Of a stretch of DNA of 19,993 bases, positions 1 through 6,466 are shown piece after piece. The stretch comes from RGIG2707 sp045600065 (GTDB lineage Bacteria; Bacillota; Clostridia; Peptostreptococcales; Anaerovoracaceae): NCBI GenBank assembly GCA_045600065.1, contig JAZRXE010000100.1, positions 1 to 19,993 of the forward strand, read 5' to 3'. Within the stretch, counting starts at the first letter, position 1. Each line of letters begins with the position of its first letter. A model generated the notes under the pieces. The model saw only the letters and a program-made list of their open reading frames with translations, did not search any database and was not told where the DNA came from. Made by a program: the position numbers and the translations under genes.

Positions 1-546
1 GGCAGCGGAATTATAGTAAGACCTGCAGAGCTGGCAGGCAGCAGCATTACCAGCAGCAATGTGCTTTACTATCTGATGGATCCTGACGACAATATCAGCA
101 CGCTTATTTTGCGCGATGCCACCGGAGACTGCTGGACCTACGGAGTTCTTACCAGCGTTATGAACAACGGCTACGGTACCAGCTCCAGCGGAGTCTATAC
201 CTATGTTACCGGCGGACGAATGGGCATGGAAATGACCACTGATAAGACCTATGCCGTAAAGGTCGGAGGCGTTGGCCTCAGATATGACGGCAGCGGGGCG
301 TTAAAGGCCATGAGAAATATGTCCTCCGTAAGCATAAGCGAGCTGGACAGCGAATCCGTCAACGCAAGAGGCAAGAGCTATAAGATCGCAGACGATGTAC
401 AGGTTTACCTGAAGAGGGGAGACGAGTATTATCTGACCGAGCTTGGCAGCATCAATACACGGGAATACCTGGTAACAGGCTGGTATGATGATTTCGGCTG
501 CAGTGCAGGAAATAAGATCAGAGTTATCGTTGCAGAAGCTCAGTAA
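1..546 (+). CDS. C-terminal part of a probable exported/surface protein (5' end outside window)
   Basis: The reading frame is open from base 1 to the TAA at 544-546, so the gene begins upstream of the window; the GTG at 61 has no ribosome site and is an internal Val codon. The visible 181 residues are rich in Gly, Ser, Thr and Tyr. They look like beta-rich extracellular modules and contain no catalytic motif I recognise. The end (a WYDD..G...RVIVAE-like tail) resembles C-termini of clostridial surface or SLH-linked proteins, but this is a resemblance from memory, not a search. Function is unknown. Codon use is biased to AAG, GGC, AGC and ATC, as in a well-expressed gene. A promoter for the next gene overlaps its 3' end. 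Confidence 0.7.
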   Translation, partial: GSGIIVRPAELAGSSITSSNVLYYLMDPDDNISTLILRDATGDCWTYGVLTSVMNNGYGTSSSGVYTYVTGGRMGMEMTTDKTYAVKVGGVGLRYDGSGALKAMRNMSSVSISELDSESVNARGKSYKIADDVQVYLKRGDEYYLTELGSINTREYLVTGWYDDFGCSAGNKIRVIVAEAQ

Positions 547-558
547 ATAGTATATATT
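530..558 (+). promoter_or_regulatory. Candidate sigma-A promoter for the aldo/keto reductase gene
   Basis: TTGCAG (530-535), a 17-nt spacer and TATATT (553-558). It overlaps the last codons of the upstream gene. The predicted start near 565 would give a leader of about 75 nt that includes the GC-rich hairpin at 579-617. Confidence 0.4.
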
Positions 559-578
559 AATATCAGACATCAATTTTT

Positions 579-617
579 GCCCCGGGCGCGCGCCTAATTG
601 AAAACGCGGCCCGGGGC
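579..617 (+). other. Very GC-rich hairpin in the intergenic region before the aldo/keto reductase gene
   Basis: The arm GCCCCGGGCGCG (579-590) pairs with CGCGGCCCGGGGC (605-617), leaving one bulged G and a 14-nt loop. No T tract follows on the plus strand and none lies in terminator position on the minus strand. It is therefore either a transcript-end stabiliser for the upstream gene or a 5'-leader structure ending 13 nt before the ribosome site of the next gene. Confidence 0.6.
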
Positions 618-641
618 CCGTAATATACAAGGAGGATACAT

Positions 642-1664
642 ATGCAGACACTGACTTTGGGATCCACCGGAATCACCGTGGAAAAGTGCGGCTTCGGCTG
701 CCTGCCCATCCAGAGAATCAGCAAGGATGAGGCCGTTTATCTGCTGCGCAAAGCCTACGACGGCGGCGTAAGATATTTCGATACAGCCCGCGCCTACAGT
801 GACAGCGAGGAAAAGGTGGGCGCTGCCTTTGCCGGCATGAGAGAAAAGGTCTTTATCGCAACCAAGACTGAGGCTCTTACCGCGGAGGAATTCAACAAGG
901 ATCTGGAGCTGAGCCTTAAGACTCTGGGTACTGATTACATCGATGTTTACCAGTTCCACAATACTCCGTTCTGCCCAAAGCCCGGCGGTGAAGACGGCAT
1001 GTACGATGCTGCGCTCAAGGCCAAGGAAGAAGGTAAGATACGCCACATAGGCATTACCAACCACAGGCTTGCTGTGGCAAACGAAGCTATAGACAGCGGC
1101 CTTTTCGAGACTCTGCAGTTCCCCTACAGCTATCTGTCCGGACCCGAGGAACAGAAGCTTGTGGATAAGTGCAAGGCAGCCAACATGGGCTTTATAGCCA
1201 TGAAGGGCCTGGCAGGCGGTCTTATCAGAAGCGGTTATGCCGCCTCTGCCTATATGTCCACTCAGGATTGGGTGCTGCCCATCTGGGGCGTTCAGAGAGA
1301 ATCCGAGCTGGATGAATTCCTGGACTGCGTAAAGAACGGAATCTCCATGACCGATGAATACAAGGCCATGATAGACAAGGACAGGGAAGAGCTTTGCGGA
1401 GATTTCTGCCGCGGCTGCGGATACTGCATGCCTTGCCCCATGGATATCGAGATAAACAATCTGGCCAGAATGTCCCTGATGCTCAGAAGAGCTCCGGCTG
1501 CAGACTGGCTCACTGAAGACTGGCAGAGGAAGATGCACATGGTCGAAAGCTGCCTGCACTGCTATCAGTGCGCGTCCAAGTGCCCCTACGGTCTGGATAC
1601 TCCCGTTCTGCTGGAAAAGAACTACAAGGATTACTGGGAAGTCCTTGCTGCAAGCAAGAAGTAG
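642..1664 (+). CDS. Aldo/keto reductase with C-terminal 2x[4Fe-4S] ferredoxin domain
   Basis: This 340-aa protein is probably a cytoplasmic NAD(P)H- or ferredoxin-linked oxidoreductase of unknown substrate. The TIM-barrel part (about 1-240) keeps the aldo/keto reductase tetrad: Asp47 and Tyr52 in FDTARAYSDSE, Lys75 in IATKT, His106 in YQFHN. The C-terminal part carries two ferredoxin-like cysteine sets: Cys256/259/262/265 followed by Pro, and Cys304/307/310/314 followed by Pro. They are spaced as for two [4Fe-4S] clusters. The ATG at 642 follows GGAGG at 631-635. It appears to be transcribed alone, between the candidate promoter at 530-558 and the terminator at 1777-1810. Codon use suggests good expression. 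The family is common in anaerobic Firmicutes; the domain assignment is firm, the substrate is not known. Confidence 0.93.
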   Translation: MQTLTLGSTGITVEKCGFGCLPIQRISKDEAVYLLRKAYDGGVRYFDTARAYSDSEEKVGAAFAGMREKVFIATKTEALTAEEFNKDLELSLKTLGTDYIDVYQFHNTPFCPKPGGEDGMYDAALKAKEEGKIRHIGITNHRLAVANEAIDSGLFETLQFPYSYLSGPEEQKLVDKCKAANMGFIAMKGLAGGLIRSGYAASAYMSTQDWVLPIWGVQRESELDEFLDCVKNGISMTDEYKAMIDKDREELCGDFCRGCGYCMPCPMDIEINNLARMSLMLRRAPAADWLTEDWQRKMHMVESCLHCYQCASKCPYGLDTPVLLEKNYKDYWEVLAASKK

Positions 1665-1704
1665 TCAATGGCTTTTCTGCCCTGATATGGAATAGAAAAG
1701 TATC

Positions 1705-1765
1705 GTTCACAGACCAAGTGAACAGGTGAAGCCCTTTCGTCAGACTATAACTCTGATGAAAGGGC
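1705..1765. other. Two consecutive hairpins in the convergent intergenic region
   Basis: GTTCAC (1705-1710) pairs with GTGAAC (1718-1723). Next, GCCCTTTCGTCAG (1731-1743) pairs with CTGATGAAAGGGC (1753-1765): 13 bp with one G-U and a 9-nt loop. Neither has a T tract. They sit between the aldo/keto reductase stop and the bidirectional terminator, and may protect transcript ends. Confidence 0.6.
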
Positions 1766-1776
1766 CTGCTGCATAC

Positions 1777-1810
1777 AAAAAGCCCTGAGCTGACTGAGCG
1801 CAGGGCTTTT
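1777..1810. terminator. Bidirectional intrinsic terminator between convergent genes
   Basis: AAAAAGCCCTG (1777-1787) pairs with CAGGGCTTTT (1801-1810) around a 13-nt loop. The A-rich 5' flank and T-rich 3' flank let it work on both strands: for the aldo/keto reductase (plus) and for the minus-strand gene ending at 1857. Confidence 0.85.
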
Positions 1811-1856
1811 GAGATCTTATTTGCCGGTAAATGACTGTGTGCGTGTGGCCGCGCCA

Positions 1857-2676
1857 TCAGCTGAAATACGGATAAGGGCTTTTTGCCGGGGCCTGGGGTC
1901 CCTTTACCAGATCATCGGTCTTTTCTTCAGAAGGACCATCGTCTTCGTGGTCAACCTTCTTTTCGGAGCTGACAGGGCTGTTTTCCGTGCTGTTTTCTAT
2001 TTCCTGTCCGCGGAATTCCGCATATAGCTGCTTTCTCAGGTCGTTGACTATGTTCATCATTACTATGGCCTGAAAATCATCCAGATTGTCTTCGGAATTA
2101 GCAAGCTTGTCGGAATTCAGGGCCGTCTCTGACAGTATCTCTATAGCTATGATGCCGCGGTTGATTAATTCTCCCATGAAGGCGGCCTGATCAGCTATCC
2201 TCAGCTGATTGCTGCTGTAGGGCAGTGGCTTCCCAAGTCTTCTGTCATTTTCCAGTGCGTCTGCAATGGGCATTATCTGCATGGCTGCCAGCGCCGCCTG
2301 AAAGGCCGTGGGTGCTTCCGCAAACTCCTTTAAATACCTGCCCAGATCATCTGTATTGATGCTGCCTTCTTCCGGTGCGGAGTCGATTATCTGAGCCAGC
2401 TGGCTTGAGCCGTTTTCTTTGACTTTGTAAGGCTTGTGCGCCTGGCTTCCGCCAGTCTTTCAGCTGCGCTTTCTTCTTTCTATCTGTTTTTTTCTCTGCG
2501 GGTCTGCCGGTGTCTAAGGGGGCAAAAAGCTCCTTTAAGCGCTTGACCTCCGCCTCGACCCTGGCCTTATTTACATAGGTAAGAATATAATTAATCGCTT
2601 CCTGTCTTCTTTTTTTGAGTTCTTCCGCTTCTTCGAGCTGAAGCTGCTGATAGCGTTCGTCTTCCGTATTGGGCAT
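1857..2676 (-). pseudogene. Unrecognised gene interrupted by a frameshift
   Basis: Two frames on the minus strand read as one protein of about 272 aa. The 5' part starts at ATG 2676-2674 with an AGGAGG site at 2691-2686 and is a charged, probably coiled-coil segment with many Glu, Lys and Arg ending ...KKKAQLK. The 3' part begins near 2459 (KTGGSQAH...), runs to TGA at 1859-1857, has a predicted helical middle and ends in an acidic tail rich in Ser, Glu and Asp. The frames differ by +1. The crossover must lie between 2459, where a TGA closes the downstream frame, and 2347, where the upstream frame stops. The downstream frame has no ATG/GTG/TTG with a ribosome site near its beginning, so it is unlikely to be a separate gene. 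A base error, a true inactivating mutation and recoding all remain possible. I do not recognise the family. Confidence 0.65.
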
Positions 2677-2707
2677 AGAGAATTCCCTCCTTGTATTTAG
2701 CAGTACT

Positions 2708-2736
2708 ATTCTATCCGCAAAGGGCAGGGCATGCAA
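2708..2736 (-). promoter_or_regulatory. Candidate promoter for the frameshifted minus-strand gene
   Basis: Reading on the minus strand: TTGCAT (2736-2731), a 17-nt spacer, TAGAAT (2713-2708). It starts immediately after the T tract of the rpmB terminator, so the gene can be transcribed independently of rpmB. Confidence 0.5.
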
Positions 2737-2737
2737 C

Positions 2738-2763
2738 AAAAAACCGCCTGCAGCTGCAGGCGG
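2738..2763 (-). terminator. Intrinsic terminator of rpmB
   Basis: On the minus strand CCGCCTGCAG pairs perfectly with CTGCAGGCGG and is followed directly by six T. It ends rpmB transcription about 18 nt after its stop codon. Confidence 0.93.
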
Positions 2764-2780
2764 GATCTTTGTGTATCAGA

Positions 2781-2972
2781 TTACATTGCGCGGGTAACTT
2801 TTCCGGATCTGATGCACCTTGTGCAAACGCTCAGCTTCTTAACGGAACCGTTCTCTTCGACTCTTATGGTCTGGATGTTTGCATTCCACTTTCTTCTGGT
2901 ACGACGGTTGGAGTGGGAAACATTGTTTCCGGAAACCTGACTCTTACCACAGATATCACACTTTTTAGACAT
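2781..2972 (-). CDS. rpmB: 50S ribosomal protein L28
   Basis: A 63-aa basic protein, the usual length for bacterial L28, a component of the large ribosomal subunit. It begins MSKKCDICGK and has SNRRTRRKWNANIQ, both characteristic of L28. It is the zinc-binding (C+) form, with one Cys pair near the N-terminus (CDIC) and one near the C-terminus (CTRC). The start is taken at 2972 because an AGGAGG site lies a few bases upstream; an in-frame ATG three codons earlier would overlap that site. It is monocistronic, with a strong promoter at 3061-3090 and a perfect terminator after it, and is divergent from asp23, a common Firmicutes arrangement. Confidence 0.97.
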   Translation of the reverse strand: MSKKCDICGKSQVSGNNVSHSNRRTRRKWNANIQTIRVEENGSVKKLSVCTRCIRSGKVTRAM

Positions 2973-3060
2973 TCTCTGCACCTCCTTATTACCCGGGGAA
3001 GGGTTGAATTTTCATTATTTAACGCCTTTAGGGCGTAGTCCTTTGATTAAGACACGCGAC

Positions 3061-3090
3061 ATTATAGCACAGCATATATGCACTGTGCAA
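3061..3090 (-). promoter_or_regulatory. rpmB promoter with a palindrome in its spacer
   Basis: On the minus strand: TTGCAC (3090-3085), an 18-nt spacer and a consensus TATAAT (3066-3061). The spacer contains a dyad: GCACA and TGTGC arms flank a perfect palindromic core GCATATATGC (3072-3081). This arrangement fits an operator covering the promoter. The leader of about 80 nt has a small hairpin, ACGCC/GGCGT, at 3022-3036. Confidence 0.75.
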
Positions 3091-3096
3091 GTTTTA

Positions 3097-3126
3097 TTTT
3101 AACAAATATTGCATTTGTGTTAAAAT
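3097..3126 (+). promoter_or_regulatory. Candidate asp23-recG promoter within an inverted repeat
   Basis: TTAACA (3099-3104), a 16-nt spacer and TAAAAT (3121-3126). The boxes lie inside a perfect 8-bp inverted repeat, TTTTAACA (3097-3104) and TGTTAAAA (3118-3125), which could be an operator. Between this promoter and the asp23 start lie about 110 nt with no gene. Confidence 0.45.
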
Positions 3127-3237
3127 AGTTTACGCGAAGCCCGGCAAGCCAAAAGGCCTGACGGCAGTCATGGACAGCGCCGGTCCTTCGGATCACACAA
3201 GCGATTATAGATTATTCTGACGGAGAATTCCACAGCA

Positions 3238-3699
3238 ATGTTAAAAAGAGAGAGCACAAAATTCGGAGTGATCACATATGATGACAACCTGGTATTCCAG
3301 ATAGTGCTTCATGCCCTTCAGGCCTGGGAAGGCAAGGTCTGGCCGGTGAGCTACAACGATAATATACCCGATGCTGTGCTTTTGTTCAGAAATGCAGGCG
3401 AGCTGGCCCCCGAGATACAGTGCAGCTGGTCAGATGCCGGAGTGCTGGTAAACATCAATGTGATACTGATGTTCGGCATAAGCATCAAGACCTTCGCCAA
3501 GGATGTGATATGTGCGGCGGCAGCGGACATCCAAAGCTCTCTTGGCATGCAGATAGATGATATTCGCATTCATGTGACGGGTGTTGCAGCAAAGCGGGTG
3601 GCAAAAAGAGACATGATAATAAGTTATAAGGGACTTCTGGAGGAGACCATTATTACAAACGGGCTCAATGCCCTTAGGGAGAATAAAGATGGGTGCTGA
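3238..3699 (+). CDS. Asp23/Gls24 family envelope-stress-type protein
   Basis: A 153-aa protein of the Asp23/Gls24 (YloU) family. Family members are abundant cytoplasmic or membrane-associated proteins tied to cell-envelope homeostasis; the exact role is unsettled. The match is the pattern of an N-terminal GVITYDD segment, a central NINVILMFGISI strand and the IDDIRIHVTGVA segment near the C-terminus. The ATG at 3238 has a weak GGAG at 3222-3225. The 3' end overlaps the recG start by 11 nt (3689-3699), so the two are probably translationally coupled. In many Firmicutes a DAK/fatty-acid-kinase gene (yloV/fakA) separates this gene from recG; it is absent here. The sequence is somewhat longer than the usual ~120 aa. 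Confidence 0.85.
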   Translation: MLKRESTKFGVITYDDNLVFQIVLHALQAWEGKVWPVSYNDNIPDAVLLFRNAGELAPEIQCSWSDAGVLVNINVILMFGISIKTFAKDVICAAAADIQSSLGMQIDDIRIHVTGVAAKRVAKRDMIISYKGLLEETIITNGLNALRENKDGC

Positions 3700-5728
3700 T
3701 CTGTCACAGCCGGTAAAATCCGTAAAAGGTGTAGGACCGAAAAAGGCCGAGGCACTGCATAAGCTGGGCATAGACTGCATGGAGGATGTTCTCTTTCATT
3801 ATCCGCGAAGCTACGAGGATATGAGAAACCCGGCCAGGATTTCTGAGCTTAAGGATGGGGACAAAGCCATGGTCTGCGCCAAGGTGCTTCTTATCAGCTT
3901 CGGAAGGGGCTTTGGCAGAAAACGTACCCTTAGGCTGCTGACCGAAGATGAAAGCGGACGCATGGAGGTATTGTTCTTTCAGGCAGGCTTTATGTCCAAG
4001 GCCTTCAGGCAGGGCGAAAGCTACTGTTTTTTCGGCAGCGTAAAGAACGAAAACGGCAGGATTACCATGTTCCATCCGGTCTTTTCCCCCGCAGAGGACG
4101 CCGAGAATGCCATTCTGCCCGTATATCCCCTGAGCAGGGGAATAAGCATGAAGGAGATGCGAAAGCTCACCAGAGAGGCTCTGGCAGCCTCTGAAGATAT
4201 GGAGGACAGTCTTCCTCCATCGGTAAGAGACGCATCCAATGTCTGCGGGATTCACTATCCCCTCAGCAATATTCATTATCCGGAGGATGAGGAGCATTTT
4301 GCAGAGGCAAGATATCGTCTGGTCTACGAGGAGTTCTTCGATCTGCGCACGGCACTGCTGCTTTCCAAAAGCCGCTTCGGATCAGGCCGGAAGGGCATTC
4401 CCGTAAGTTCGGGCGGGGCAGCGGAATTCATACACGGGCTCCCCTTTGAAATGACAGGCGCCCAGCTTCGCGCCATAGATGATATTCTCTCGGACATGGC
4501 TTCGGATACTGCCATGAACAGACTTGTACAGGGCGATGTGGGCTCGGGCAAGACTGCGGTGGCTGAGGCCGCCATGATGGAGACCGTCAAGGCCGGGTTG
4601 CAATGCGCCTTCATGGCGCCTACGGAAATACTTGCCGCCCAGCATTTCGAGTCACTGACAAGAGATCTGGGACCTTACGGCGTCGGTGTGGAGCTGATCA
4701 CTGGCTCCATGGGCAAAAAGGCAAGAGCTCAGGCACTGCAGCGGCTGGAAGAGGGCGTCTCCTCTGTGGCAGTAGGCACCCATGCCCTGATATCAGACGA
4801 TGTGATCTTCAGGGAGCTTGCCCTGGTCATTACAGATGAGCAGCACCGCTTCGGTGTGAACCACAGGAAACAGCTCAGCGCCAAGGGCAGGGACCCCCAT
4901 GTGCTTGTTATGACTGCAACGCCCATACCAAGGACCCTTGCGGTGGTCCTTTACGGAGACCTTGATATTTCCGTGATAGATGAGCTCCCGCCGGGACGCA
5001 AGCCCATAAAGACCCTGAGCCTCAGGGAAGACGAGCGGGAAGACGCATACAGGCTTCTGACCGAGCAGGTCCGTCTGGGCAGACAGGCCTATGTAGTGGC
5101 TCCTTTCATAGAGGATTCTGAGGTTCTGGATGCCAGATCAGCAGTATCTGTCTACGAGGAATTCCGGAAAAAGCATACGGACATAAGCTGCGGTCTCCTG
5201 CACGGAGCTATGAAGCAGAGCGAAAAGGACGAGGTAATGGAGGACTTTGCAAAGGGCCGCATCTCTGTTCTTATAGCAACGGTAGTAATCGAAGTGGGCA
5301 TCAATGTGCCCAATGCAACTGTCATGCTCATAGAAAACTCCGAGCGCTTCGGTCTGGCCCAGCTCCATCAGCTCAGAGGCAGGGTCGGAAGAGGCAGCGA
5401 CGAATCCTGGTGCCTGCTGTTGCTCGGAGACGAAACACCCATAGCCAAGGAGAGGGCAAAGACCATGTGCAGCAGCTCCAGCGGCTTTGAGATAGCAGAC
5501 AAAGATCTTCAAATGAGAGGTCCCGGAGAGCTTTTCGGCTACAGACAGCACGGACTTCCCCAGCTTCGGCTGGCTGATCCCATAAAGCATATCAGGCTTG
5601 CCGAGCAGGCCGGCGCAGATGCACAGCGCCTGCTGTCAGATGACCCGTCTCTGGAAAAACCCGAAAATGCAGCTCTGAGGCTCAAAATAGAGCAAATGTT
5701 CACCAATCCGGGAAACATCACCTTGTAG
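3689..5728 (+). CDS. recG: ATP-dependent DNA helicase RecG
   Basis: A 679-aa branch-migrating helicase that processes stalled forks and Holliday junctions, of full family length. In order: an N-terminal wedge/OB region with the helix-hairpin-like VKGVGPKKAEALHKLGI, Walker A GDVGSGKT (about 282-289), DEQH Walker B box (about 383-386), TATPIPRT motif III (about 409-416) and the C-terminal QLRGRVGR motif VI. The start is placed at 3689 because AGGGAG (3676-3681) is correctly spaced from it; the earlier in-frame ATG at 3668 has no site. It overlaps asp23 and is followed by a 126-nt gap holding the next promoter. No clear intrinsic terminator follows it. Confidence 0.97.
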   Translation: MGADLSQPVKSVKGVGPKKAEALHKLGIDCMEDVLFHYPRSYEDMRNPARISELKDGDKAMVCAKVLLISFGRGFGRKRTLRLLTEDESGRMEVLFFQAGFMSKAFRQGESYCFFGSVKNENGRITMFHPVFSPAEDAENAILPVYPLSRGISMKEMRKLTREALAASEDMEDSLPPSVRDASNVCGIHYPLSNIHYPEDEEHFAEARYRLVYEEFFDLRTALLLSKSRFGSGRKGIPVSSGGAAEFIHGLPFEMTGAQLRAIDDILSDMASDTAMNRLVQGDVGSGKTAVAEAAMMETVKAGLQCAFMAPTEILAAQHFESLTRDLGPYGVGVELITGSMGKKARAQALQRLEEGVSSVAVGTHALISDDVIFRELALVITDEQHRFGVNHRKQLSAKGRDPHVLVMTATPIPRTLAVVLYGDLDISVIDELPPGRKPIKTLSLREDEREDAYRLLTEQVRLGRQAYVVAPFIEDSEVLDARSAVSVYEEFRKKHTDISCGLLHGAMKQSEKDEVMEDFAKGRISVLIATVVIEVGINVPNATVMLIENSERFGLAQLHQLRGRVGRGSDESWCLLLLGDETPIAKERAKTMCSSSSGFEIADKDLQMRGPGELFGYRQHGLPQLRLADPIKHIRLAEQAGADAQRLLSDDPSLEKPENAALRLKIEQMFTNPGNITL

Positions 5729-5778
5729 CTTGCTTTTGGTATAAATACCGTCGTATTTCAATTACAGATTCTTAACTG

Positions 5779-5807
5779 TTGATTTAGACAGCCAAAATGT
5801 ATATTAT
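5779..5807 (+). promoter_or_regulatory. Promoter of the fchA-folD operon
   Basis: TTGATT (5779-5784), a 17-nt spacer and TATTAT (5802-5807). The predicted start near 5814 leaves a leader of about 40 nt, too short for a tetrahydrofolate riboswitch. Confidence 0.65.
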
Positions 5808-5854
5808 ATAAGGTGGTTTTTCAGTTAATTCTATTCAAACAGGAGGATATATAC

Positions 5855-6463
5855 TTGTTAAACAAAACTTGTTATGAATTTCTGGACGTTCTTCAGTCCA
5901 AGGAACCTGTTCCCGGCGGCGGCGGTGCCAGCGCACTGGTAGGCGGTGTGGGCATGGCTCTGGGCCACATGGTCGGAGCTCTCACCGTGGGCAAGAAGAA
6001 ATACGCAGATGTAGAAGAAGATATCAAGGCAATGATGCTCAAGGCTGAGGATCTTACCAAAAAGCTCACGGACTGTGTAAACAAGGACGCAGAGAATTTC
6101 GAGCCCCTCTCCAGGGCATACGGAATCCCCAAGGATGACCCCACCAGAGACGAGGTTATGGAAAAGTGCCTGCGCGATGCAGCCAGCGGCCCTCTTGAGA
6201 TCCTTGATCTGTGCTGCGAGGCCATAGATCTGCAGGACGAATTTGCACACAAGGGTAGCAAGCTGGTCATCTCCGACGCAGCCACCGGCGTTGTATTCTG
6301 CAAGGCAGCAATGCTGGGCGCAGCGATCAATGTAAAGGTAAACACCAAGTCCATGAAGGACAGAGAATACGCGGAATCCATCAACAAGCACGTTGACGAG
6401 ATGACCGCAAAATATTCTGCCAAGGCAGACGAAGTATTTGAATTCGTATACGGGAGGTTTTAA
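5855..6463 (+). CDS. fchA: Formimino/methenyl-tetrahydrofolate cyclodeaminase-cyclohydrolase family protein
   Basis: A 202-aa protein of the FTCD C-domain family (FchA). Members convert 5-formimino-THF to 5,10-methenyl-THF plus ammonia, and in several anaerobes are assigned the methenyl-THF cyclohydrolase step. The glycine-rich PVPGGGGASAL segment near residues 18-28 is diagnostic. The length matches single-domain bacterial forms. The start is a TTG at 5855, chosen because AGGAGG lies at 5841-5846 with 8-nt spacing; the in-frame GTG upstream at 5813 has no site and adds residues unlike the family. folD follows after 3 nt. No histidine or purine degradation gene is nearby, and the adjacent FolD looks cyclohydrolase-deficient, so a cyclohydrolase role is inferred. 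Codon use is that of a highly expressed gene. Confidence 0.9.
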   Translation: MLNKTCYEFLDVLQSKEPVPGGGGASALVGGVGMALGHMVGALTVGKKKYADVEEDIKAMMLKAEDLTKKLTDCVNKDAENFEPLSRAYGIPKDDPTRDEVMEKCLRDAASGPLEILDLCCEAIDLQDEFAHKGSKLVISDAATGVVFCKAAMLGAAINVKVNTKSMKDREYAESINKHVDEMTAKYSAKADEVFEFVYGRF

Positions 6464-6466
6464 ATA

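Noticed and set aside
594..1559. Long minus-strand open frame (321 codons) opposite the aldo/keto reductase
   Set aside because: It is antisense to a gene with intact catalytic and cysteine motifs, has no ribosome site, and its product is low-complexity Ala/His/Leu typical of an antisense shadow.
2487..2493. A7 homopolymer (minus strand) as a slippery site or error explaining the frameshift
   Set aside because: Losing one A runs into TGA at 2462-2460, and adding one runs into TAG almost at once. Neither joins the two frames.
2985..3016. Short leader-peptide ORF (8 codons) upstream of rpmB on the minus strand
   Set aside because: There is no ribosome site before its ATG, and the composition shows no regulatory codon run. 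It is probably chance.
3668..3691. Start of recG at ATG 3668
   Set aside because: No ribosome site precedes 3668, while AGGGAG at 3676-3681 is ideally placed for ATG 3689, and the extra residues are not RecG-like.
5729..5760. Intrinsic terminator for recG (GGTAT-AA-ATACC near 5739-5750)
   Set aside because: The stem is only 5 bp with an impossible 2-nt loop and no clean T tract.
5728..5854. Tetrahydrofolate riboswitch upstream of fchA
   Set aside because: The leader after the predicted transcription start is only about 40 nt, and I see no conserved THF aptamer core.
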